The notes beneath the pieces are model-generated. The model ran no database searches and was not told the origin of the DNA. It saw only the letters and a program-made list of their open reading frames with translations. Of a DNA stretch of 6,187 nt, positions 1 through 5,351 are shown piece after piece. Location: the NCBI GenBank assembly GCA_008501785.1, contig QQUD01000930.1, positions 1-6,187 on the forward strand. The letters run 5' to 3'. Each line of letters starts with the position of its first letter. Positions within the stretch are counted from its first letter, which is position 1. The translations under genes were made by a program, and so were the position numbers. Source of the stretch: Chloroflexota bacterium. Its GTDB lineage: Bacteria > Chloroflexota > Anaerolineae > Promineifilales > Promineifilaceae.

Positions 1-1
1 G

Positions 2-103
2 CAATTTTCAAACACAACCTGGACGATTATGGGAATTATTGTGGCAATTATCTATATTATCGGAAGACTTATCATCAATCGCATTGAAAAGCCATTTCAA
101 TAA
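2..103 (+). CDS. C-terminal end of a membrane protein (5' end outside window)
   Basis: The reading frame starting at base 2 is open until a TAA at 101-103 and gives 33 residues. They contain one strongly hydrophobic stretch (TIMGIIVAIIYIIGRLII), followed by the polar, positively charged tail NRIEKPFQ. This looks like the last transmembrane helix of an integral membrane protein with a short cytoplasmic tail. The other two forward frames read as polar, unremarkable peptides. No family can be named from so short a piece. No convincing intrinsic terminator follows the stop. The call rests on composition and the clean stop only. Confidence 0.5.
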   Translation, partial: QFSNTTWTIMGIIVAIIYIIGRLIINRIEKPFQ

Positions 104-126
104 TACTCAACCATTCTCAATAATTA

Positions 127-186
127 GGACACAGATTGAACGAATAACACGGAGCAGAAAATCCGTTACATCCATGTCCAATATCC
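127..186. repeat. Imperfect palindromic intergenic repeat (REP-like)
   Basis: The left arm (127-153) begins GGACACAGATTGAAC and ends AACACGGA. The right arm (162-186) begins TCCGTTACATCC and continues ATGTCCAATATCC. Reverse-complementing the left arm gives a sequence starting TCCGTGTTATTC and passing through CAAT, which matches the right arm at many but not all positions. The A-rich loop lies at 154-161. The style (cacgga/tccgt arms with gattgaac/gtccaat ends) resembles dispersed intergenic palindromes found in many environmental bacterial genomes. Only one copy lies in this window, so its repetitive nature is inferred. Confidence 0.4.
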
Positions 187-242
187 TTATGCGATAGTGT
201 GCCTCGTCCATAAAATCTCCTGCCACGAATATTAATCTCGCT

Positions 243-269
243 TTGACACCCTGTTAATAAATCTATGCT
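243..269 (+). promoter_or_regulatory. Candidate sigma-70-type promoter P1
   Basis: There is a perfect TTGACA at 243-248 and a TATGCT at 264-269, separated by 15 bases. The -35 matches consensus fully; the -10 matches 4 of 6 and the spacing is short. A transcript from here would carry a leader of about 275 bases before the large gene. Confidence 0.25.
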
Positions 270-306
270 AACTTTCGTTGGTCTTCAGCACTTACAGCGA
301 AATAAT

Positions 307-336
307 TTGACAGGACAGGTTCGTAAGAATTATTGT
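307..336 (+). promoter_or_regulatory. Candidate sigma-70-type promoter P2 for the nuclease gene
   Basis: There is a perfect TTGACA at 307-312 and a TATTGT at 331-336 with 18-base spacing. A 7-bp inverted repeat, AGAATTA (326-332) and TAATTCT (348-354), straddles the -10 and the expected start site, as an operator would. The predicted leader is about 210 bases and would include the small ORF at 417. Of the upstream candidates this has the better spacing. It is inferred from motifs only. Confidence 0.35.
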
Positions 337-416
337 AAGATGGAACGTAATTCTCAAAGATGATAATCTATGAGTTGACTGAGTCTTTGCGCTGTACTTG
401 AGGAGAAAATCATCGA

Positions 417-563
417 ATGAATTTCAACAAACTCTCTTCTCCTTACTTGGTGGTTTCCCCAACCAATTATTGTCCCCTGAAAGTGTGTTGTTCAGTCACA
501 CCCCCTTGTTTTTTTATTCACCCAAATTTACATTGTTCCTTGAGGAGGAAACATGAATCGTAG
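417..563 (+). CDS. Possible 48-residue leader peptide overlapping the nuclease start
   Basis: An ATG at 417 follows an AGGAG at 401-405 (11-base gap) and opens a frame of 48 codons ending at TAG 561-563, which is 11 bases inside the large gene. The peptide begins MNFNKLSSPYLVV, holds five cysteines (including a VCC pair), is proline-rich and ends in the basic RRKHES. The two arginine codons before its KHES tail are the AGG AGG that form the ribosome binding site of the large gene, so translation here would pass straight over that start and could couple to it. I do not recognise the peptide. It has no clear signal or membrane segment. An open frame of this length could arise by chance, so existence is uncertain. 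Confidence 0.25.
   Translation: MNFNKLSSPYLVVSPTNYCPLKVCCSVTPPCFFIHPNLHCSLRRKHES
543..548 (+). promoter_or_regulatory. Ribosome binding site of the nuclease gene
   Basis: A full AGGAGG lies four bases before the ATG at 553 (shifted GAGGAG pairing gives a slightly longer gap). It fixes the start of the large gene, because the encoded protein then begins directly with a signal peptide. Confidence 0.85.
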
Positions 564-639
564 GCATTCTGTTTTGTTGTTTATGAGCCTGGTTCTGGTA
601 TTTGCCCTGCTTATTACAGGTAGCACGCCAACCCGGGCT
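553..639 (+). other. Signal peptide of the nuclease
   Basis: The start MNRRHS is basic, about 16 hydrophobic residues follow (VLLFMSLVLVFALLI), then GSTPTRA-A with small residues at -1 and a possible alternative site one residue later. This is a standard Sec signal without a lipobox cysteine, so the mature protein should be released or held at the surface by other means. Confidence 0.88.
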
Positions 640-3600
640 GCATCGACTGATTTGCTTATCACTGGCGTAGTGGATGGTCCATTACCCGGTGGTTTACCAA
701 AAGCAGTCGAATTTTATGTCGTAAACGATATTGCTGATCTTAGTATTTTCGGATTTGGTTCAGCCAATAACGGTGGCGGAACTGATGGAGAAGAATTTAC
801 CTTTCCGGCCGATGCCGTAACTAGTGGCAGCTTTGTTTATGTGGCAACCGAAGCAGCAGAATTCAACAATTTTTTTGGTTTTGCCCCAACCTACACCAAT
901 GGCACTGCACCCAATATTAACGGGGATGACGCCATTGAACTGTTTGAAAATGGCACAGTCATCGACGTGTTTGGAGATATTAACGTCGATGGCACAGGTC
1001 AAGCATGGGAGCATTTAGATGGATGGGCCTATCGCGTCAGTGGTTCAGAAGCTGATGGCTCAACCTTTAACTTGGGAAATTGGACCTTTAGTGGCATAAA
1101 TGCTTTGGATGGCGAAACAACAAACGCCACAGCAGCAACCCCATTCCCCAATGGCACTTATACCCCTCCAGGCCCAGCAGATACAGCGCCCACTGTATCA
1201 AGTATCGCCCCTGGAAACGGTGCAACCGATGTGGCTGTTGATGCAGATATCACTGTTAATTTTAGTGAAGATGTCACAACGGCTGCTGGCTGGTATGAAA
1301 TCAACTGTACAAGTGGCGGCATCATTCCGGCAACAGTTACAGGTGGTCCACAAAACTTTACACTCAACCCAGATGTTGATTACAACAATCTCGATTCATG
1401 TACATTAACTATCTTTGCAGCACAAGTTACTGATGCCGACACAAATGATCCGCCAGACAATATGGCAGCGGATTTCATCAGCAGTTTTACAACAGAAGAT
1501 GCGGCACCACCTTCTACTGGCTCTGATTTAATCATTGCAGGTGTGATCGATGGCCCACTTTCAGGTGGTATTCCTAAAGCTATTGAAGTCTTTGTTGTAA
1601 ATGATATTGCTGATTTGAGCATTTATGGAATTGGTTCAGCCAACAACGGTGGCGGCTCAGATGGTGAGGAATTCACCTTTCCCGCCGTCGCAGCAACCGC
1701 TGGTGATTTCATCTACGTTGCCTCTGAATCAACTGGTTTCACCAGTTTCTTTGGCTTCGCACCCGATTACACAAACGGTGCTGCCAGCATCAATGGTGAT
1801 GACGCAATTGAATTGTTTAAGAATGGTGCTGTTGTCGATACCTTCGGCGATATTAACGTCGATGGCAATGGTGAACCCTGGGAATATCTGGATGGCTGGG
1901 CATCTCGCGTAGCCGGAACAGGCCCAGATGGAAGCACATTTGTATTAGCCAACTGGACGTTTAGCGGTCCAAATGCGTTAGATGGCGAAACGACAAATGA
2001 CACCGCAGCCACACCGTTCCCAATTGGCACCTATGCGCCACCAGCACCTCCGTTGGTCCTATCTGGTGTTTTTGATGGACCATTATCTGGTGGTGTACCG
2101 AAAGGTGTTGAACTGTATGTTGGTCAAAACATTGCAGACTTAAGTGTCTACGGAATTGGTTCGGCCAATAACGGTGGCGGCACAGATGGCGAAGAATTCA
2201 CCTTCCCAGCCGTGGCTGCAACCGCAGGCGATTACATCTACGTTGCCTCTGAATCGACAGGATTCACCAGCTTCTTTGGCTTCGCACCAGATTACACAAG
2301 TGGTGCCGCCAGCATTAATGGCGATGATGCGATTGAATTGTTTGAAAATGGCGTTGTCATCGATGTCTTTGGTGACATCAACGTTGATGGCAATGGTGAA
2401 CCCTGGGAGTACCTGGATGGCTGGGCATACCGTGTTGACGGCACTGGCCCAGATGGAAATGTCTTTGTTTTAGCCAACTGGACGTTTAGTGGTCCAAACG
2501 CATTAGATGGCGAAACCACAAATGCTTCTGCAGCCACACCATTCCCGATTGGCACCTATTCCCCAATTGTAAGCCCAGGTGATGATGCACCATTTGTTGC
2601 CAGCACATTCCCTGCAGATGGCTCAACAAGTATCATTTGGACAACCAATATCGAAATTGAATTCAGTGAAGAGGTTACTGTTTCGGGTGCATGGTTCGAT
2701 TTGAACTGTACAACCAGTGGCGCGGTAACGGCCGTAACCACCGGAGGCCCCCAAACCTACACACTCGACCCCGATGTTGACCTTGCAGTCGGCGAAACCT
2801 GTACAGTCACAGTTTTCGCTGCGCAAGTAGCAGACAACGACACCGAAGATCCACCTGACAATATGGATGCGGATGCCACTTTCAGCTTCACTACTTTCGA
2901 CGAAGTTTGTGGCGATCCTTTCACCCCAATTTATAACATTCAGGGTAACGGCCCAGCCAGCGCTTTGGACGGCTCTGTTGTCTCAACAGAAGGTGTGGTC
3001 ACAGCTACCTTCTATGATACAGACGAAATTGGTGGATTCTTCTTGCAGGACCCAGTCGGTGATGGCGACCATACCACATCTGACGGCATTTATGTCTTCA
3101 CAACTTTCTACTCACCAGCTGTTGGCGAATCCGTTCGCGTTCAAGGTGAGGTTGACGAATTCTTTGACCTGACAGAAATCACCAATGTGGATATCGTTCT
3201 GGAATGTGGTGCAGTTACCCCTGTAGACCCTACCGAGGTTTATCTGCCAGTTCCAGATGGCATCGATCCAGAATCTTATGAAGGCATGTTGCTCACCTTC
3301 CCGCAACCACTTGTCATTGATGAGTACTTCAACTATGACCGGTTTGGTGAAATTGTTGTGGCACCAGAAAGACTCTTCCAACCAACGGCCGTTTTCGAAC
3401 CAGGTTCACCTGAAGCCGATGCGCTCGTTGAACTATATGCTCGCAGCCGCATGACCATTGACGATGGCCGCACCAGTGGCAATCCTGACCCAGCCATCCA
3501 TCCCAATGGTTTGGAATTCACATTGGATAACAAATTCCGTGGGGGCGACACATTAGAAAACGTGACCGGCGTTCTCTTCTACTCATTTGGCACTTATCGC

Positions 3601-5070
3601 CTCCAGCCAACACAAGGTGCAGATTACACACCTGCGAATCCACGGACTCCGGCTCCTGAAGTTGATGGCAATATTACAGTTGCCAGTTTCAATGTTTTGA
3701 ACTACTTCACAACCCTCGATGGCAGCGGTAACATTTGTGGACCAGATAGTGATCAAGGCTGCCGTGGCGCTGATAATCAAGAAGAGTTTGATCGTCAACG
3801 TGCAAAGATTATTTCGGCATTGGCTGAAATTGATGCAGACGTTGTTGGTCTGATCGAAATTGAAAATCATCCAACAGATGCAGCCATCGCGGACCTGGTG
3901 GCAGGCTTGAACGATGTGGTTGGAGCAGGCACCTATGATTACATCGCCACTGGCCCCGTTGGTGACGACGTGATTCGTGTTGCTTTCATTTACAAACCAG
4001 CAACGGTAACGGCCGTTGGCGACTTCGCCGTTCTCGATGATGTTTCATTCACCGATCCACTCAATACAGGTCGAGATCGCAATCGTCCAGCATTGGCACA
4101 AACCTTTGCCGACAACAGCAATGGTGGCACCGTTACAGTTGTTGTCAATCACTTCAAATCCAAGAGTGGTTCTGAACTCGATGACTCAGGTGCGGTCTGC
4201 GTTGACGGTGACCCAGGCAACGACGTTCCAGACTGCGATCAGGGCGACGGCCAGGGTTACTTCAATGCAACCCGCACGGCCACAGCTGATGTTTTGGCAG
4301 ATTGGCTGGCAACAGACCCAACCAACAGCGGTGATGCAGACATCTTGATCATCGGTGACTTGAATGCCTATGACAAAGAAGACCCAATTGATCAACTGTT
4401 AGAAGGTGCAGATGACGCACTGGACACGGGTGATGACTTTATTGACTTGCTTGCAGAATTTGTAGGTGAATTTGCTTACACTTATGTCTTCAGCGGCCAG
4501 TTTGGTTATCTGGATTATGGTTTGGCAAATGAAAGCCTGCTGTCACAGGTTAGCGATGCAGCAGCATGGTCTATCAATGCAGACGAACCGGACATTTTGG
4601 ATTACGACACCTCGTTCAAGGAAGATGCTCAGGACGCTCTGTATGAGCCAAATGCGTATCGCGCATCTGACCACGATCCTGTGATTGTTGGGCTTGATTT
4701 AACACCAGCAGAAAATGCAGATGGTTGTTATATCTTGGCAATTAACGGCAGTCCGTATGAAGGTTTTGCCGAAATTGTGGAGAAGCACCGCAGAGTCTTT
4801 AACGGGTTGGCATGGATATATCATGAAGACCTTCCGAATGACTCCTGCCTGGAAATTCACGGAACAGACAACACAGATGTGATTATTGGCAGCCGTGGTA
4901 ATGATCAAATCTTTGGATATGGTGGGCGAGACTTCTTGCTCGGATATCTTGGTGATGATGTATTTACAGGTGGCACTGGTTTTGACTACTTCTATGGCGG
5001 CCCTGGCTTTGATACGGTAACAGATCGTACCAGTTACGAACGTTGCCACAGTATCGAGGATGGGTGTTAA
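553..5070 (+). CDS. Secreted multidomain nuclease, ExeM/NucH type (lamin-tail-like repeats, Ig-like domains, OB-like domain, EEP nuclease, RTX tail)
   Basis: This 1505-residue protein is predicted to be an exported phosphodiesterase that cuts extracellular DNA or RNA with a divalent metal. Residues 1-29 form a signal peptide (basic NRRH, hydrophobic core, TRA-A cleavage site). Three lamin-tail-like repeats lie at about 33-206, 325-496 and 500-671, with GSANNGGG, DGEEFTFPA, INGDDAIEL and GDINVDG motifs. Two Ig-like Big_5-type domains lie at 210-316 and 677-783. An OB-like domain (786-886, with GGFFLQDP) and a linking region come before the EEP domain (about 1038-1384). The EEP key motifs are all present: SFNVLN (N1047), GLIEIEN (E1102/E1104), VNHFKSK (H1200), GDLNAY (D1269, N1271), LDYGLAN (D1321) and SDHDP (D1373, H1374). 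RTX-type repeats follow at about 1446-1489. The architecture is that of ExeM/NucH extracellular nucleases, but longer than usual because of the N-terminal repeats. The frame is intact. The nuclease class is firm; the substrate and the role in nutrition or biofilm are inferred. Confidence 0.93.
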   Translation: MNRRHSVLLFMSLVLVFALLITGSTPTRAASTDLLITGVVDGPLPGGLPKAVEFYVVNDIADLSIFGFGSANNGGGTDGEEFTFPADAVTSGSFVYVATEAAEFNNFFGFAPTYTNGTAPNINGDDAIELFENGTVIDVFGDINVDGTGQAWEHLDGWAYRVSGSEADGSTFNLGNWTFSGINALDGETTNATAATPFPNGTYTPPGPADTAPTVSSIAPGNGATDVAVDADITVNFSEDVTTAAGWYEINCTSGGIIPATVTGGPQNFTLNPDVDYNNLDSCTLTIFAAQVTDADTNDPPDNMAADFISSFTTEDAAPPSTGSDLIIAGVIDGPLSGGIPKAIEVFVVNDIADLSIYGIGSANNGGGSDGEEFTFPAVAATAGDFIYVASESTGFTSFFGFAPDYTNGAASINGDDAIELFKNGAVVDTFGDINVDGNGEPWEYLDGWASRVAGTGPDGSTFVLANWTFSGPNALDGETTNDTAATPFPIGTYAPPAPPLVLSGVFDGPLSGGVPKGVELYVGQNIADLSVYGIGSANNGGGTDGEEFTFPAVAATAGDYIYVASESTGFTSFFGFAPDYTSGAASINGDDAIELFENGVVIDVFGDINVDGNGEPWEYLDGWAYRVDGTGPDGNVFVLANWTFSGPNALDGETTNASAATPFPIGTYSPIVSPGDDAPFVASTFPADGSTSIIWTTNIEIEFSEEVTVSGAWFDLNCTTSGAVTAVTTGGPQTYTLDPDVDLAVGETCTVTVFAAQVADNDTEDPPDNMDADATFSFTTFDEVCGDPFTPIYNIQGNGPASALDGSVVSTEGVVTATFYDTDEIGGFFLQDPVGDGDHTTSDGIYVFTTFYSPAVGESVRVQGEVDEFFDLTEITNVDIVLECGAVTPVDPTEVYLPVPDGIDPESYEGMLLTFPQPLVIDEYFNYDRFGEIVVAPERLFQPTAVFEPGSPEADALVELYARSRMTIDDGRTSGNPDPAIHPNGLEFTLDNKFRGGDTLENVTGVLFYSFGTYRLQPTQGADYTPANPRTPAPEVDGNITVASFNVLNYFTTLDGSGNICGPDSDQGCRGADNQEEFDRQRAKIISALAEIDADVVGLIEIENHPTDAAIADLVAGLNDVVGAGTYDYIATGPVGDDVIRVAFIYKPATVTAVGDFAVLDDVSFTDPLNTGRDRNRPALAQTFADNSNGGTVTVVVNHFKSKSGSELDDSGAVCVDGDPGNDVPDCDQGDGQGYFNATRTATADVLADWLATDPTNSGDADILIIGDLNAYDKEDPIDQLLEGADDALDTGDDFIDLLAEFVGEFAYTYVFSGQFGYLDYGLANESLLSQVSDAAAWSINADEPDILDYDTSFKEDAQDALYEPNAYRASDHDPVIVGLDLTPAENADGCYILAINGSPYEGFAEIVEKHRRVFNGLAWIYHEDLPNDSCLEIHGTDNTDVIIGSRGNDQIFGYGGRDFLLGYLGDDVFTGGTGFDYFYGGPGFDTVTDRTSYERCHSIEDGC
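649..1170 (+). repeat. Lamin-tail-like repeat 1 (in CDS)
   Basis: Residues 33-206. It is the most divergent of the three copies (for example PLPGGLPKAVEF, NWTFSGINALDG). It has no cysteine. Acidic and Gly/Asn-rich loops recur at the same places as in copies 2 and 3. The lamin-tail fold is a beta-sandwich often attached to secreted nucleases and thought to act in binding. The family assignment is by motif recognition. Confidence 0.75.
1180..1500 (+). other. Ig-like (Big_5-type) domain 1 (in CDS)
   Basis: Residues 210-316 start with the typical APTVSSIAPGNGATDV and ITVNFSEDV strands and end SSFTTED. Cysteines 252 and 283 are placed exactly as in the second copy (719 and 750, both 31 apart), suggesting a disulfide. 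The segment before the end carries TNDPPDNM, shared with the second copy as TEDPPDNM. Confidence 0.75.
1525..2040 (+). repeat. Lamin-tail-like repeat 2 (in CDS), near-identical to repeat 3
   Basis: Residues 325-496. It aligns with repeat 3 without gaps at a constant offset of 525 bases (175 codons). Long runs match at both the protein and DNA level, such as FTFPAVAATAGD, ASESTGFTSFFGFAPDYT and ANWTFSGPNALDGETTN. The two copies follow each other with only a short proline-rich linker (APPAPP). Confidence 0.85.
2050..2565 (+). repeat. Lamin-tail-like repeat 3 (in CDS)
   Basis: Residues 500-671, the tandem partner of repeat 2. Differences concentrate in the first 40 residues (PKGVELYVGQNIADLS against PKAIEVFVVNDIADLS) and in a few loop positions; the middle and end are almost unchanged. 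It leads directly into the second Ig-like domain. Confidence 0.85.
2581..2901 (+). other. Ig-like (Big_5-type) domain 2 (in CDS)
   Basis: Residues 677-783: APFVASTFPADGS at the front, IEIEFSEEV, then the LNCTTSG and GETCTVTVFAAQV strands, ending FSFTTF. It is homologous to domain 1 by the same strand pattern and cysteine spacing, but diverged at DNA level. It separates the lamin-tail repeats from the catalytic half. Confidence 0.75.
2908..3210 (+). other. OB-like domain of ExeM/NucH nucleases (in CDS)
   Basis: Residues 786-886. The domain opens CGDPFTPIYNIQGNG, has STEGVVTATF, GGFFLQDPVGDGD, TSDGIYVFT and VGESVRVQGEV, and closes LECG. These motifs are the hallmarks of the OB-fold module found before the EEP domain in YhcR/NucH/ExeM-type nucleases. 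Cysteines at both edges (786, 885) could pair. A role in nucleic-acid contact is inferred from the fold. Confidence 0.8.
3664..4704 (+). other. EEP nuclease catalytic domain (in CDS)
   Basis: Residues 1038-1384. Metal-binding and catalytic residues are visible in the expected order: N1047 in SFNVLNYF, E1102 (or E1104) in GLIEIEN, N1199/H1200 in VNHFKSK, D1269 and N1271 in GDLNAY, D1321 in LDYGLAN, and D1373/H1374 in YRASDHDPV. Two local cysteine pairs (1062/1070 in the ICGP..GCRG loop and 1216/1228 near VPDCDQGDGQG) are usual in ExeM-like members. Nothing essential is missing, so the enzyme should be active. Confidence 0.92.
4888..5019 (+). other. RTX-type calcium-binding repeats (in CDS)
   Basis: Residues 1446-1489 hold about five nonapeptide-like units: GSRGNDQIF, GYGGRDFLL, GYLGDDVFT, GGTGFDYFY and GGPGFDTVT. 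They approximate GGxGxDxUx, two well and the others degenerate. Such repeats form a calcium-loaded parallel beta-roll after secretion. The run is short, and the protein ends 16 residues later with ERCHSIEDGC rather than with a typical type I secretion signal. Together with the N-terminal signal peptide this argues for Sec export. Confidence 0.85.
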
Positions 5071-5087
5071 CGTCGCGTTAAGTTGAA

Positions 5088-5129
5088 AGATGGTAGGAGC
5101 AAGTTATTTATTTGCTAAATTAACCATCT
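5088..5129 (+). other. Compound stem-loop in the nuclease 3' UTR
   Basis: AGATGGT (5088-5094) pairs with ACCATCT (5123-5129). Inside it, AGCAA (5098-5102) pairs with TTGCT (5112-5116) around an AT-rich loop. The structure lies between the stop codon and the terminator. It may stabilise the mRNA end; it has no T-run of its own, so it is not a terminator. Confidence 0.45.
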
Positions 5130-5134
5130 GACCG

Positions 5135-5169
5135 AAAACGGCCGTATTGTGTGCAATACGGCCGTTTTT
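5135..5169 (+). terminator. Strong intrinsic terminator after the nuclease gene
   Basis: A perfect 15-bp stem, 5135-5149 with 5154-5168, has a GC-rich core ACGGCCGT, a TGTG loop and a run of five T at its end followed by a CTTTCCC tract. It closes the nuclease transcript 65 bases after the stop and separates it from the downstream membrane-protein gene. The minus strand has only four T after the stem, so it is mainly a forward terminator. Confidence 0.92.
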
Positions 5170-5247
5170 CTTTCCCTCCCCTCAGTCACATCCCCAAATA
5201 TGACCCCAACATGACTTCCGGCACATCCAATTCAGCACCAATCCCCC

Positions 5248-5253
5248 TATACT
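5248..5253 (+). promoter_or_regulatory. Candidate -10 element for the downstream membrane-protein gene
   Basis: TATACT matches the -10 consensus at 5 of 6 positions. It lies after the terminator and about 100 bases before the ATG at 5352. No good -35 is visible 16-18 bases upstream, so the call is weak. Since the strong terminator isolates this gene, some promoter must lie between 5170 and 5340. Confidence 0.3.
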
Positions 5254-5283
5254 AATCTCATATTGATTAAATAAACAAACAAC

Positions 5284-5333
5284 GCGGTGAAACAACCGCT
5301 TGCAATATGAACTGACCAAAGATACAGTCAGTT
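5284..5333 (+). promoter_or_regulatory. Two hairpins in the 5' leader of the membrane-protein gene
   Basis: GCGGT (5284-5288) pairs with ACCGC (5295-5299) around a GAAACA loop. Then AACTGAC (5310-5316) pairs perfectly with GTCAGTT (5327-5333) around a 10-base loop, only six bases before the GGAGG ribosome binding site. The second could serve as an operator or an mRNA structure that tunes translation. No known riboswitch class is recognised. Confidence 0.35.
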
Positions 5334-5339
5334 ACAAAT

Positions 5340-5344
5340 GGAGG
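5340..5344 (+). promoter_or_regulatory. Ribosome binding site of the membrane-protein gene
   Basis: GGAGG with a seven-base gap to the ATG at 5352 gives near-ideal spacing and supports that start. Confidence 0.85.
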
Positions 5345-5351
5345 AACGATA

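Larger units (their letters stand above)
104..552. other. Intergenic region upstream of the nuclease gene
   Basis: This stretch of about 450 bases holds no long gene on either strand. It contains an imperfect palindromic repeat (127-186), two TTGACA-type promoter candidates (243 and 307), a 7-bp inverted repeat around the second promoter (326-332 with 348-354), and a possible 48-codon leader ORF starting at 417. Two small hairpins (447-466 and 483-501) precede a T-rich stretch (506-515). The 420-540 part is pyrimidine-rich. The region is long enough to be a regulated 5' leader for the large gene. Confidence 0.6.

Noticed and set aside
375..398. TTGACT at 375-380 as another -35 element
   Set aside because: The nearest TATAAT-like hexamer (TGTACT, 393-398) is only 12 bases away, too close for a sigma-70-type promoter.
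1767..2555. Two minus-strand frames (1767-2030 and 2292-2555) starting with the same residues MPIGNGVAA
   Set aside because: They are mirror images of lamin-tail repeats 2 and 3, 525 bases apart. Their similarity simply reflects the duplicated sense sequence; neither has a ribosome binding site and the sense frame is clearly coding.
649..2565. Possible CRISPR array or insertion sequence because of the direct repeats
   Set aside because: The units are about 500 bases long, in frame and encode protein domains; there are no short regular repeats with unique spacers, no transposase and no terminal inverted repeats.
4699..5049. Minus-strand frame of 116 codons opposite the nuclease C-terminus
   Set aside because: It lies entirely opposite the conserved EEP end and RTX repeats, has no promoter or ribosome binding site, and its translation shows no recognisable domain.
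553..5070. Type I secreted RTX toxin or adhesin
   Set aside because: An N-terminal Sec signal peptide is present, the RTX run is only about five units, and a complete EEP nuclease domain dominates the C-terminal half.
5067..5081. Short palindrome TTAACG-TCG-CGTTAA over the nuclease stop codon
   Set aside because: A 6-bp stem with a three-base loop and no T-run; most likely chance, and the real terminator is at 5135-5169.
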